Shown in pieces: positions 11,601-26,600 of a stretch of 64,000 nucleotides of DNA (within the stretch, counting starts at the first letter, position 1; every line of letters begins with the position of its first letter). The position numbers and the translations under genes were made by a program. The stretch spans positions 24,307 to 88,306 of the forward strand of contig JAXGGA010004449.1 of assembly GCA_038373865.1 (NCBI GenBank), written 5' to 3'. The stretch comes from Uloborus plumipes. Its lineage: Eukaryota > Arthropoda > Arachnida > Araneae > Uloboridae. The notes below the pieces were generated by a model. That model was not told the origin of the DNA and ran no database searches. It saw nothing but the letters and a program-made list of their open reading frames with translations.

Positions 11601-14600
11601 TTACACTCTTACCATTCCTGCACACAGAATCAAATGTTCACAATTGATAACTCCAAAATTTGTTTTAACACCTGTCACTTTTGTTCCATTAGTCAGAATT
11701 TCCAAAACTTTAATTCCTTCATAGTACTTAACACCTAAAAAAATTAAAATTACACTTATTTCGTTGTTCATTCATAAATCGATCAAGCGGGACACTTAAC
11801 ACTTACGCAGTCTTCTAACACTTTCAAAAATCTATTTTCAGGACTCAATGGTTTTTAGATTAACACTGCTACGAATAACTAGACTAATTTTATTTGTAAA
11901 CCTTCCGCTCACCTCCCCTATACATTTTGGTGGAACCCAATTTGATCTATTTCAGCTTGATTTGCTGGTGTATGTGTATAATCCGTTTGCACTGAATGGG
12001 GACAATTTTTTAGATACATATTAACTAACGTCACAATTTTTTACATGTATGTGTATAATCCGTTTGCAATGAATGGGGATTAATTTTTAGTTTTTACATA
12101 ATTTTGTTTATACATTGTTATTATTTTTAGCTATAGTTCAAACGTAAACAAGTGTCATTTATTTTTTAAGCTATTGCATGCACTAGTATCAGCTTTTACC
12201 AATTTTACAGATTATAGACAAAAAACACTTATCTGCCATTGCTGTGCTACCCTATTCCATGGGTAATTAATTGAAGGTCAAATGCACTCTCAATTATTCA
12301 TTAACTTTTTTATTTAATTAAGAATAATTTGATGAATGAAGAATATTTAGTAATGTGCGACTTTTCTGAAAATTATAAATTTGTCCTACAAGATGAAGCT
12401 CCGAGCTCCACTGGACAAGTGGACAAACTACAATTCACCCTTTCATAATTTCTTATAATAGTGCAGGAAAACTGGAACATATGAGCTTTGTTGTTATAAC
12501 TGAATGTTTGGAATGTAACACAGTGGCAGTGTATTGCTTTCAGAGAAAGCTAATTGATTTTTAAAAGTTAAGTTTCATGACCAGATAAAGAAGATATTTT
12601 ACTTTTCAGATGGTTCTGCAGCCCAGTATAAAAATAATAACTTTACCAACCTGTGTTTCCACAAAGAGGATTTCAATATAGAAGCTGAGTGGAACTTTTC
12701 AGCCACTACACATGGTAAAGGACGATGTAATGGTATTGGCGGTACAGTAAAGAGATTAGCAGCAAAGGCAAGCTTACAATAACCTTATGACAATCAAATT
12801 ACAACCACAGTACAATTCTATGATGGGCAGTAAAGAATGTTCCATATCTAACTTCATATATGTCACTCCAAATGAATACATGGACACTGAAAATTTTCTT
12901 GCGAATCGTCTCAGTAAGTTCATTACAATTAAGGGAACACAGAAGTTACATGGATCTATTCCTGTAGCTTCAAGCGCATCAAGAGTAAAAGTGAAAACAT
13001 ATTCTCAAGCAACGGAATTTGTTATTGAGAGAGTACGCCTTTCTGAAGACAGGCTCAAACTTTCAGAAATACAAGGTTATGTATTAGCGATGTATGAACA
13101 GGACTGATGGCTTGCATATGTGCTTAAGAAAAATGAAAACACAGATGAATTAGTTGCTGAAAATTTTTATTCTTTGGTTTATCTTCGGTTTGCTTTTATG
13201 AACATGAGGTGTACGAAATAAGACGGCAATTCGTACGCACAAGTGGTGACCCGACTCAGCAGATAGAGCCATGAAACACACGCAGCACAGGACCCGCTTG
13301 TCCTGCATCACACTTGTCCACTTTGTTACTTATATCTTTATTTATTGTTTTTTATTTAGTTTAAATGGCTTATTTGCCTGTTAAATGTTTTGAATATAAT
13401 TTATCAACGTTATAATAATTGCAATGCCAAGACCAAAGCATGCTTGTGCTAATGCAAAAGCAATCTGATATTGATTCATCAGTGACAACACCAAATGATA
13501 AGAAAATACAAAATAAAAGGTTATCAAGAAGATTTGTGCATACCCACAAATAAAATCAATGCTTAACCTTCTACTTCTCAGCATGCAGTTGTTGATATGA
13601 TTCAACATTCCCAACTTTTTGAAAATGTTGTGTGTAAACAATGAATGGACCCAACTTTGGATCTTACGTTTGCAGAAAAACTTAAGACTTGCCTTTAAAA
13701 TGGAACTTTCCTTCACTAATTGTTCTGCTAAAACAAAAGTATCTTCATCCAAGATAGTAGTGAAGGGGAACAAAAGAGTTATTGATATTAACAGAAGGGT
13801 TGTGCAACCATTTCTTAGTGTGGAAAAGAAGTATATGCAGGTTTGCGTCAATTTTGCATCCATATGAATTTGGATCTGATGTTGAGTCGTACCTTCAATA
13901 AACACAAAAAGAGACTGAGCTCTAACCACTACAAACCCTTCAAAGAGCATGTTCAAACTATAGTGAAAAAGTAAGAAATGCATATAATTGTGATAACTCT
14001 AAAAAAGTTGTGGAGATCAGTGTTTAATTGAATGGGACATGTCTCACATGCGGCCAACATCTCTAATTATTGTGGGTTGCATGATTGACTTGTGCACTGG
14101 ATTCGTCATCGACTGCGAAGTAATGTTGAAAAGATGCTAAGAGTGTGAAAAAGCCAGCAGGAATCTCGGAGCTAATTCACCTGAGTTTGATACATGGTAC
14201 AGTGGCCATTTGACTTCTTGTAGCCTTATTCATCGAGGATCGTCAGGAGCAATGGAGTAACATGCTGCATTAACTTTGTGGAAGCGATCAGAAGAATTAG
14301 GTTTACGACATATATATGACTATGATGTCTGCTGGAGATGCGAAAACACATACATATCTGAACGAAAAAAAAGTATATGGTGATAAAGAAGTAAAAAAGG
14401 AAGAATATGTAAATCATGTATAAGCAAAAGATTAGGAACAGCTCTTCGAAAAACTGTGAAAGAATGGCGTAGCAGAGGTGTGACTTTAGGAGGAAAATCA
14501 TATAGCATATGAAAAGATGAAACAATAAAAAAACTAACATGTTAATATCATAATGCTGTATATTGACATAAAGGTGATGTTTCGGCGATGAAAACAACTA

Positions 14601-17600
14601 TATATGCAACGTTATATCATAGGATTTCAATCGATAAAAAGCCCCAGAATTCCAAATGCCTTACTGATGCTGACTTGAGGTGCTTTTATCAAGGAGCTAT
14701 TGCTGAAAATAAAATTCCTGGGCCTCATGTAAAGAATGTAAACATGCCACTGCTGGAAATGTTCCAAAAGCACTTTCTCATCTTCATTTGCAGCGCAATC
14801 TCCTGGACGTGGGAGAAGACTTGACAGTATGAAACTTGATTTCAAAAAGAGAGGACACAGAACTTGATTCCAAAGTCGAACATTAACTTTTGGTTGGTGT
14901 GTGAATTTTGTTTCGATGTCTTGTGTTTGTAATTTGAGTAGTGTTTTGTGAGTGTAGTAATTTAAGCATTAAAATAAGTTTTAGTGTTCAAGCATAACCA
15001 TCATTTTGGATATACACTACAAATCTACATACCGTATTTTCCTGTATATAATCCGGGGATTATGTGTTTAAAAAGTTCAAAACTTTGAGGTGCGTATTAT
15101 ACGCTGCTACGGATAATCTGATAAAAAAAATTTCAGTTGGAAAGTTTTAATTGAAGTTTTGAAAGTACGTTTTATTTTATCAAATAATAAACAGATGGCG
15201 CTGAAAGCAATCCGTCTCTGTGAAAAGCTAGCTCAAAGCTCAATCCTCCTGGTCAACACCCTGCTCCTTGCATGTCATCCCCCCCCCCCCTGCTCTTAGC
15301 GCGGAGCTAAACAGGCAACTCTCATCGCGCTATCGTCCAATTACAGAGGCGCAAATAATACGACACTCGCTCCACTGAAAATGTTGTATAATTTATGTAT
15401 AAATTTTCCTTCTGTTGGTCTTGTCCTTTTAAGAAAGGCATTACATTATTTGACAAATAGTAACAGTGAATCCCGATAGATAGCGCCATGATTAATGCGT
15501 ACTAAAAGCTGTTTCAATCACTGCACATGACGTCGGTCTGATTATCTTATAAGAGTGTTTTCTATCATGGATAGCTGTTAGTTCTTCTGCTGTTGTCTTT
15601 TTTGAGTGTTCTCTGTGTCTGAGCGGTTACCCTGGAAATATTTGAAGATGTTTACTGGCAAATAAAAGAAATGAACTTTTAGTTAAGTTGTCTTCATTTA
15701 TGCCTATAATTTCCTGCTTAAATCAAGGTATTAGAAAGACAACAAGGGTTATGGGCGCCCTGAACTCATCATTGGTAGTTTTTGCCTAGCATTAAGAAGT
15801 GAGTTTTTTTTCGTTTTGCTACTGATATTATATTAAGTAAAACGTCTACTGCGTAGTTTGGGCGCTCTCGGACATGGAGAACAGCAGATGAACAAAATGG
15901 CCGCCGTATTCGAGGAAGAAGGAACCCCATGCTGAAAGATGGGAGGGGGAGGGCATATTGGATATTTTTTATCGGTGTTTTAATTACTTCGGGACAACAC
16001 AGAAGCTTTTTAACTTCTTTACTATGTGTTAGGAAAACAAGCATTTTTGCAATTTTTGAACATTTTTGAATTATGTTTCGCTGGAAAAAAGAAGAATTTG
16101 AAAAAAAAAGAAAAATTTTTTGGAACTTTTACCTACTTAATTTGACTTTTTCTGACTTGACTTTTTCTGACAAATTTGACCTTTTCTGACTTCATTGAAA
16201 AAAAAGGAGAGTTTTTTCTCAGGGGCAGTGTTTGAAATTTTTTTCGAAATTATGGCAGTCCCATATCTCTCCATTGAGAAATTGAATTCTAAAAATTACT
16301 CAAGTTGGGCCAGAAGTTGTAAATTTATGCTGATTGAAAGAGGATTTTTCGAAACAACAATTGAGGACACACCGAAACTGAAGTGGACGCTGAGAAAAAG
16401 ATAACAGATAAGGAGGCGAAAGACTTTACTGCGAAATCCCAGACGGCACTAGCTCTTATTTACTTGAGCATTTCTCCTGAATATGGAGCAATAATAATTG
16501 ATACTTGCAAAACAGCAAGAGAAGCCTAGACGATGGTCAAAGAACATCATCAGCCTGATAACCGATCGTGCCACATGCAATTATTTTCTGAGCTGCTGGC
16601 GTGTCGACTACAACCCGAACAGAAGAGACCTCTTTTCATCAAGGCTTTGCCACATCGCAGAACAAATAAAAGCCATAAAGCAACCGATTCCTGAAATTTA
16701 TATGACATTCCAACTACTTAGGGCTAATTCCATGTAACTTGCAATTTTATAAATATTTTTTCTCAAGGTTTTGTTTTGACTTTAGGATAAGTACAATAAC
16801 CAGTTTTTCTGAATTTCACATTAAAACAATTTTATCATTTGTGTGGTGGCAACACTATGCTTTCAAAGTTTATCATTCAGTCTGGTAGTTTGGAACTGTG
16901 ATTAGGCCTAGTTTTGGAACAAGTTTTCAAAAGTAAGCATACACTTTTCTTCCATTCTATTTATGTTATATTTTAAAGTAACAATCATATTTCATCAAAA
17001 CAACTTTGTTAAAACTTAGAATAATTTAAAACTGTGATTAATTTTAAATTTAAATTAACAAACTGTGTGGTAGTGTCAGTCACAGAAAAATGGTATTTTT
17101 CTCTTTAAATTCAATAAAATAAAGAGTTTCAAACTAAATTACACCTAGTTTCTGACTTAAAGACATAGTATATCTGATAATAAAGACAGAATAAAAATTT
17201 ATACAAAAATGTATACATTTTTGAAGGATTTTAAAATGTAGTGTCAGTCACAGTTTAAAATGTGTAGTGTCAGTCACACAAGCATTAGTTTTTTTTTTTA
17301 TTAATTAATATTTTATTTTAGATGGGAAAAACAGCTGCTAAAAGAAAGAAGGACCAGATAGAAAGATGAAAGGCTAGGGGAAAATCTGAAAATTTTAAAG
17401 AGAGAGAAAGGAACAAACTAAAAGAAAGGCGCTTGCAGAAGAAAAAAAAATGTCTACAGAAGAAAAAGAAGCATCAAAAGCAAAGAAAAGAGAGGAAGTA
17501 AGAAAATATCAAGCCAAAAAAGCTTTGAAATTATTAAAAACCCGTGATGAATTAAGTTTTGAGCAAAGTTCTCCATCTAAAGCTTTTAAAAGTCCACAGT

Positions 17601-20600
17601 CCTTTGGAAAAGCAATTTCCAAAGTGAAGAAAAATTTACCTAGAAGTCCAAACAAATCGAAGGCAATCATAAAAAAATTATCCCAACAAATTGTGCCAGA
17701 TATTGTACATTCAGCTTCACCCAAACCTAGAGTATCAAAACTTGATCTAAATATTAAAGAGCAAGTAGAAAAATTTTATGACAAAGACAGTGTGGAATGA
17801 ATTCATTAGCTTAATGAGTCATTTGCATTTCTTCAATTTAATTCATCCACAAGTGTTGGAAAGTTTCGATTTTGGTCAGGCAGAACGTTCGCCATTTCTT
17901 TCTCACTGTGGTTGTTTTTCGAGCAACGATTGGGAAAAGAGAATCGGATTTTTTCGCTGCCGTGACGAATTTGATTGACAGGTGAAAGTTTCATTCTGTG
18001 GGGTATGACGTCATGGTTTGGGCGAGAAGCCGTTGTTTTCTTTCTTTTTTGTTTAGCTGGGCTTGTTTTTGTGCTGAGATTCTTTTGGAAATATGGCGTG
18101 ATTGGACGAGAGGGATTTGAGTGACGGTTGGCCTGTGAAAATCCGTTGGTGGAATGATGTAACTTGAAATGTTCTAGAATGTTCGATGGGCTTCGATTTG
18201 GAACTTTCTGCGGGGTTTGTAACAGAAAAACGGAGAGACGCTATCGAACCGTGATGGTGTGAGGACGTGTTGTGGAAGACTCCTTGTGATGGAGTTAAGC
18301 GTCTTCGGGGGATAAAAACCCGGAAATTTATGTACCCTCGGGGTTGTCGCTGACAATGTTCTGTAATGACTTTTGTGTCTCGACGGAGTATAAAATAGAA
18401 CTGTAACGAAGTATTGTGCCTTTTCGAAGAGGAATAAACTCTACTGATGAAGGATTACCTTTGGATTACTTAATTTTGGTGTGATTATCTACTTCTAGTG
18501 TGTGTGTGTGTATTCGCGTAACATTTAGATTGGATTTCCAGACGACCCTCGGTCAATGGATACTGGGACTGAGTGAAAGGACCAGACGATTTCTTGATGG
18601 TGAGTCGTTACATTTTTGTTTCTGAACCTCTTACGTTAAAGGGTGCCAAAATTCTTACCAGTAAATGCATATTGTCTTTGTTTATTTTTTTTTGTATCGT
18701 ACCGAGGCAGAGATCAGTCTCAAATCTCGATTAGTGGACATTTCTGATTTAGTGGGAGTTTCAGAGTCACCTGAACCTCCTGCCGGACCTTGGGGCGCAC
18801 TACGACAATGTACTAGTCTTTGGTCTTATACCGAATCTAGTCGCACCACTTGTGCCATTTTTACTTACTTTTTCAAATACTATACGATCACACTTCTTCG
18901 TAGGCCGTCTCAACGTGACATTAATTGGTGCCGTGACCAGGATTAGTGGCTGTTTGCAATATGCATTACAACATTGATTTATGTTGAAGAATGACTGTTT
19001 CGGTTTTCAGTAAATTTTCTCTAAATATACTCGAGAAATGTCCACATAAAAAAAAAAAAAATCTGGATTTGTTGTGTAGTCCATTGCTTTATAATTTCTT
19101 TTTGGATAAATATTGGGTCAATTAATAAACTCATTGTCACTTTGCTTAATAATTTTCTTTGGCAATGGTTCACTGGTTGCTGAAAGCAATTGTTTTATGG
19201 AACATGTTGATAATTATGTTTCTTTTTATTAATTCGTTTAGACATCTCTGCCTCTAATAAATTCATGTTCTACTTCACCGAACGGCAAAAGAAATCTCAT
19301 TAAACAACTGTCACATAGGCAATTCTTAAGAACTTTTGTCAGAATTGATTGAATATTTTATTTTCATGTATTGATAAAAATGTTTGAAGGTGACATAAAA
19401 GTAAATCCCATTGTTTGAATTGTGATATCAATAGACTGTTGATAAAATTTAAATATGTTGGTTTTTGAAAGTGTCATATTTGAAAACTTGTAAAAAAAAA
19501 AAAAAAGAGTCGAAGGTCAAAATGCCACCGAAAAGAAAAGTGACACAGAAGTCTGTGGGTACAGGCGTACAAGCAGTAGGGGATGCTTCAGGAAGCATTT
19601 GTAGTAGTACTACACAAACTGTCTCTAGCTCGGGAGATAATAGTGTGGGAAAATCACAGTTCATGTTAAATGTCGCACCTTTTGATGGAGATTCGAGCGT
19701 GACAAAGTACTTCGTGGAACAGGTCAAGGACATAATTGAGGTGAATTCTTGGTCAGAGAAGCAGGGCATTTTGTATCTCAAGAGTAAACTAACAGGAGCT
19801 GCATTAAAATATATTTTGGAAACTCCAGATCTAAGATATGCCACTTCGGTAAATAAAGTGACCGAGGCATTATTGTCTTTTTTTAGACCAGTAGAGAAAA
19901 CTTATTCAATGGTGGATTTTCATGCTTTGACAATGGAACCATCTGAAACGATATTGAGCTTGGCTCATAGAATTAAACTCGTTACTTCGAGTGTCTTTAA
20001 CATTCAAAACAGAGAGGTATTTGACGAAATTTTATTGCAGAAATTGCTGTCTTCCATTGATAGTAGACTAAGAATAAAAATTTTGGAGTTGGGATTGAAG
20101 AATTTTGACGAAGCAATAAAGAAATTGCAAGAGATTACTTTACTTGAGGAAAAGGTGAAATCGTATGATACTGTCAAATTTTCGAGGGATCATGTGTTTG
20201 CGTTGGAAAAGAAAATACAGGCACTGGAAGGACAGGGTGATAACTTGAATACAAAAACGGTTGAATCAGATGTGGAAATTAAAGGGCAGGAATTTAGTGG
20301 AACGTTAAACGATAAAAACAACTCTGACATTGACTATAAAGTGAATTATGTAGAGGTGGATGAAAATAAATTTGTGCCTAGGGAGGAATCGAAAACAAAA
20401 ATAATTAGGAAGGGATTTAACAAGATTGTTTGTTATTTTTGTGGTAGAAGTGGACATATCCAGAGGAAATGTTTCGATTATTTGAAATTAAGTGGGAATG
20501 AAAGACGATGGGAGAATAGAAGGTCGAGAGGTAATTTCCCTCGTTTGGGATATAACGCGTACAAAACAAGGTATAGGGGCAATTCAAATTTTGAGCCTCT

Positions 20601-23600
20601 TGGTAGAACTACCTTTGGGAGAACGCAAACAGGTAATGAACAGAATCGAAATAATTATTTTCTAAGAAATCGAGAGGTGAAGCCAGAATCGGCACATCAG
20701 TTTGAAACTTCGAATAGAAATAGAGGTAGAAATCACAGTCAGCTTAATTTCTTGGCGGTAGAGAGGGATAGAGCTAAAGTTCAATTCAATGATGTGGGAA
20801 CGCAATTTTCGCCAGTTAAAAGCTTTGGTTTTGTGAATGGAGAGTCTATTGATCCTGATGTCAGATTGGAAGGTGTAGTGACTCGTAAAAATTCTTTGTG
20901 GGGAGAATTGGGACAGGATGTAACCGCTAGTCTAGTGGGACCAAGTAGAAGTCAAACAGGGGTAAATCCGGAATTCAGAGGAAATTTTCCACAGCCTATT
21001 CACAATAGGGTAGAGCTTGTACCTACTTACAACTGTGATTTTGTTACGAATTTTGTACAACCCAGTACATATTCATACTCGAGTGGCTCGAATGTATTTC
21101 CCGGTAATATTCCTTTTGCTGGACAATGTGTTCAAAACAATGTGAATCATGACACTCAAAATTTTATTCCGACACATAACACATCAATGTGTTCACAGCC
21201 ACAGTGGACGAATGGATTCTCTCAGGGTATTCAATATTTTAACCCTGCAGTGCAAAATAATGTTGGTAATGGAAATTTCATTACACAAGGTAAAAGTAGT
21301 GATTTTGTTAAACAAAAATCAACTGGAGTAATTAAGCTAGGTAAAACTTTGGCTACGCAAACATCACCAATTAAGGAAAAAACATCTTTTCCTTCTGTTT
21401 TGGCACAGGAATTTATTCCAGTCGCTATTGTTAATGTACAATTGCAAAATACGGGTCATGAGGACTTGTCAGGGAAACTGCCTCTGATAGAAATTCAGAT
21501 TGGTCAGACATCTTCTGTATTTTTGGTTGATTCAGGAGCCAGCCTGAGCATTTTAAGTGATAGTGTGTTGCAGAAAGTGAAACAATATGCAAAGATAAAA
21601 AATTTGGGTAGACATATTACAGTGTCAACTGTCAATTCGACTGTCGAATTTCAGTCATGCGTTGAATTCTCTTTTAAAATTAAAAATCTTTTCTTTAGAC
21701 ATAATTTTTTTACGATGCCAATTAGAGAGGATTCGCCTTTTGCGGGAATTTTGGGCTATGACTTTCTCACAAAGTATAACATGTATGTGGTACCAAAAGA
21801 AAATATTTTGTGCTATGATGGTAACAAATTTAGTTTACTGAGGGGTCCTCATGAACTCGAAGTCAATGCAAATGCATGTGACAATTGTAATGCTAGCATC
21901 AGCACATTTCCCAGTTTGAGCGTGGAGAATCGCGTTCAGGTTTTTTCAAAACAATTCGTTGAGCCGAATAAAACAGACCTTATTAAGGTATTTGCTCATG
22001 GAGAGTATGAGAAAGACTCACAATTTTTGTTTGCTATTTGTGACTCAATTCAGTCATGCAAAATTGAGGATTCAATCATTCGTTTTGATAGAGCTTCTAA
22101 AGATCAGTCATGCAAAAACAATTCTTTTTTTTTATACGTACAAAATACTTCGTCACAAACACTTCATCTAAATAAAAATATGGTGATGGGTCACTTAGCC
22201 AAAATTGAGCATATTAAGGAAATAAAAGAAAATTCGGTGCAACATGTCATCAATTCTATTCAAGCATCGGAGGAAGTGTTAACATTACGAGAAAGGGAAT
22301 TCAACATTTCAAATTTTAAATTGGATCATCTAGACGAAAATCAAATACGGACAATGCAAGAATTACTAAAAAGAAATACACAATGTTTTTCCGGATCTTT
22401 GAACTCGTTGGGGCATTCGGACAAAATTAGAGTGGATTTCCAATTTACGCACGATTTCCCGATTAAATCTCTTCCTTTCCCGATACCTCAAAGTCTTCAG
22501 CAAGAAGCTAAGAATCAGCTGAGTCAATTGCAGGAAGCAGGCGTCATCTCAAGGGTTCTCAGCGCATATGGATGTCCAATGTTACTGGTGAAGAAACGCT
22601 CTGAAGGATCTGAAATTCAGAAGTATAGGTTGGCTCTAGATCTCCGGCTGTTGAATTCCACTATAGTTCATTCTTCTTACCCGTTACCGCGCATACAATC
22701 CCTAATTAACTCGTTGTCAGCATACAAATATTTTTCAACGTTGGACTTACATGCTGCATACCATCAAATAGAGTTGCCACAGGAATATCGGGACAGATTT
22801 TCATTTGCAACACCTTGGGGAACGTATGCATATTCTAGAATTCCATTTGGTGTATCTAACGGCGCTTCAATTATGCAGAACTATTCAGACACAATATGCG
22901 AACAAACTAATATGGATGGAATATTTTGTTACTTGGACGATTTGGTGGTTGCCGCCAACAGTTTTTCAGAAATGCAATCTAAATTGGAGAGACTTTTTGC
23001 TGTTCTCACTGAATTCAATATGACATTGTCAGCGAGGAAATGCCAATTTTTTTTGGACAAAATAGATTATCTGGGTTTCCAAATTTCTCAAAATAAGGTA
23101 TTGCCCATTTCGTCTAACATCATTAAAATCACGTCTTTTCCTCCTCCAAAAACCAAGAAGCAAGTGAAACGCTTCATTGGAATATGTTCGTACTATAGAA
23201 CTTTGATTCCGAAATTTTCGGACTGGATTCATCCGTTGAATCAGCTGACTCATCCGAAAGCTATTTTTAAATGGACTGATGAGATAAATGAGTGTTTTCA
23301 ACAACTACAGAAGATTTTTTTCAATAATCCGTATATCGTGCAACCTAATTGGAATGAACAATTCTACATAAATACTGACGCAAGTGGTCTAGCAATCAGT
23401 GGTGTGTTGTTACAAAAAAAACAGGGACTGTTCATACCCATATCATTTTTCTCAAAGTTGTTGTCGCCAGCAGAAACTAGATATCCAGCAATCAAGTTGG
23501 AATTGATGGCCATTGTCAAGACTTTTGAAGCATTCAAGTCATATATTTTTAATCGTCATGTTTATTTACTGAGTGATGCCAAGAGCCTGAAAGAATATAA

Positions 23601-26600
23601 GAAAACATCGTCCCCGGCATCGTTAACTCGATGGCTAATGACACTTTCACAGTATAATTTTTCTTTTTTGCATTTACCGGGACCAAATAATTCTTTTGCT
23701 GATATGCTCTCGAGAACAGATATGTCTAAGAATCAGGTGGATATCACATGTGATCCATCACTTTTAAACGACAAACAAATTAATCCGGTGATCAATACTT
23801 CAGATCAGGAGGAAGAATTCTTACCTGATATAGTTGAGGTATATAATGAAAGTTCTAGGAAGTGTGGTGATGCTATTGGTTGTGATAAAAATGTAAATTG
23901 TATACATGTGCAGAGTTCTGGTAACTTGTTAAAGCAATGTGTAAACGTGTTAAATTTCATTCACGAAGAAACAGATGCATTGTTGGAGATCACGAATTCG
24001 ACTTTTCTTAAAGAGCAATTAAGGGATAGGAAGTTATCTTTTATATATAATAACATTTTAAATCGTGTGGTTTCAGACAAACATAGAAAATTTTGTATTC
24101 ATCCCGATACTCAGCTTCTAATGTTTTGTAAAGATAGTTTGTCAGAGAATGATCAGGAAAATTTAAAAATTGTCGTACCTGACTCGTTGAAACCTAAAGC
24201 ATTACACATTGCTCATCATTCTCATTTTGGTATAGCCAAAACATATGATTTTCTTTCTAAAAATCTATATTGGGACAAAATGTATGTTGACTGCTTAAAT
24301 TTTTGTGCTAGTTGCATTAGATGCATTGAGACTAAACCGCATAGAATAAGAAAAGCTCAACTGCAGGAAACTTTTTCACCATTTAAGTGTAACCAATTGG
24401 TGACATTGGATATCGTTGGTCCTTTTAGTAATAACAAGTACATTTTAACGGTCATAGATGCCTTTTCTAGACATCTGGAATTGTATGTTTTGAATAATAT
24501 TACTGCCGTGTCCGTGGCAAAATCTTTCTTTAAGTATGTGACGTTGTTTGGCAGACCCGAATTGGTCCTGACTGATCTTGGTCGACAGTTTAACTGTGAA
24601 CTTTTTGCTAAGTTTAATCAGCTATTTAACATACAATTACGACACACAACAAGTGGTAATCCCCAGGCAAATACTTTGAGTGAAAGAGTGAATTTAAGTT
24701 TAAAAAATTCAGTTAAATCCTTACTAGCATCTGGTCTGGATTTTGACTATGCCGTCGACATACATAAAGCATGTTATAATGCGTCCACTCACTCGACTGT
24801 AGAGTTCTCTCCTAATTTAATTCACTTTGGTAGAGAATTGTCTTTGATCACTGACGTTGTAAATTTTAATATTAATCCGTCTCTTGATTCGGCTTTTGAG
24901 TTGCATAAAATCTTAGAGCAACTCCAATTTATCTATCGTCAGGTTTACCAGAATTCTGTGGGTAAGAAATTGGCACATAATCAGAAACATAACTCACATT
25001 GTAAACCATCTGACATCAAACAAGGAGATGTGGTGTATCTTCGTTCTAAGAACAAATTTAACCCATCCTTAAACGGACCTTTTTTCTGCAAAAGAAGGGT
25101 TTCTCCAGTTTTGGTGCTAATCCAGACATTAAATAACAAATGTGCACCTGTCACTAAGGTCCATGTGAATCGGTTGGTAAGGATTCACAAAAGAAGGCAA
25201 GAGCTCAAAGCTGCCATGGAGCGAGTTGGAGAGAGTGTTGCCGAGGTTTCGCCGCATCATCCGACCGACGTGCCTGAAGTGGTGGACATTGATTCTGTTG
25301 GAGCTGCTGACGCGGAGAACTCCGGATCCTGTGCGGAAGTGCCAGCTGCGAGGTCTTCAGCGAGGGAGGAAAAGCGTCGTCACGAAACTTCTGGTGGAAG
25401 GAGGTCGCCGTATTCGCTACGATCAAGAAGAAACTAAGGGAGCAGACCGCCTGTCTTCCAGTTATCTGTGAGGGGATCGCTCATTGATCAGCCCTTCTGA
25501 CTTCCGTTCCTGTGACATAAGATTGCTGCTTCTTCTGGACTTGCCTGAATCTGTGCCTGTCATCATGGGTGATCTTCGTCTGCGTCAAGTTTGCTGGTCA
25601 TCGTGGATCTTTGTGTCCAGAGATGGACGTGCTTCTGTTCGTGGTTTTCGGGTTAGGGCAATTGGCTAAACCCGCCTGATGGACAAGTCTGCTGCAGTGT
25701 CCTTCATCGAAGTGGTGATCCTTGAAACATCTTGGCCGTTGAGTCACCTGCGAGTGGTCCACCGTCCGCAGCATCGTCGATGGGAGCATCGCCGGGAGAT
25801 CGGTGTTTCGTCGAGTTCCTCGAGAGTCCAGGAGGCAGGAGGTCGTTGAGGAGTGCGCGTGAGTGATTGATTCATCGGACTGGAAGCATCGGCAGTCATC
25901 TATCCTTTTGTCGGAGCACGAGAGTTATGGAGAAAAAGAAAAGAAAGGACTAAAGTGACTTTTTTAAATGTTTTGTATATATTGTTTTTCTCTGATCTAT
26001 TTAATTGTTGTTTTATTGCTATGTTTAAGAGAAAGTAGGTCGGTGAAGTGTGAATTCATCCCTGTCGCCATCATGCAGTGGAGTTGTTCGAGTTCATCTG
26101 GTGCTCGTCATGTTGTCTAGAGGTAGATTTTTGCACAAATTTTTGATTAGGGAAAATCTTTTTTTAGTTTCAGAGGATTTAGATTTTTGCTAAATCGAAT
26201 GGATGTTGGTGTTCTTTGCTGGAGAAACTCAGAGTCGTTTCTTGTCCTTGTTGTGGTGTTGAGCAAAGCTGATCGGGGTCTTGTGCCATTTGTTGGATCC
26301 CGTGTGTCAGAGATTGTTCAGGAGTCTTTGTGTTCATGGCAGCATCCTCGTGAGTTTTAGGGAAGAAGTTTTTCTGTGTTTCCTTTGTTTGTTTTGTGTA
26401 TGGGTGCACAAACTGTGTACAGGTCATGTGGATGCCAATTTTGTTTGTGATCTGTTAGAATAGAGCATCTGTGTATATAAGTTCAGAGACATGTGTGTAC
26501 AGAGGATAAAGTTATCTTGTAAGGCGAAGGAATGTAAATAATTTTTTTTGTTTCGGATCTCTGTGACAAATCAGCAGTGGAATCTTACAATGTGGTGAGA

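Noticed and set aside
13381..13983. 200-residue minus-strand frame with hydrophobic stretches, membrane-protein-like
   Set aside because: It overlaps the plus-strand Mutator-like remnant, has no recognisable family and fits a shadow frame of AT-rich DNA.
19465..19521. Upstream start of gypsy Gag-Pol at 19465
   Set aside because: The codon there is TTG and the segment crosses a poly(A) run; the first ATG in frame is 19522.
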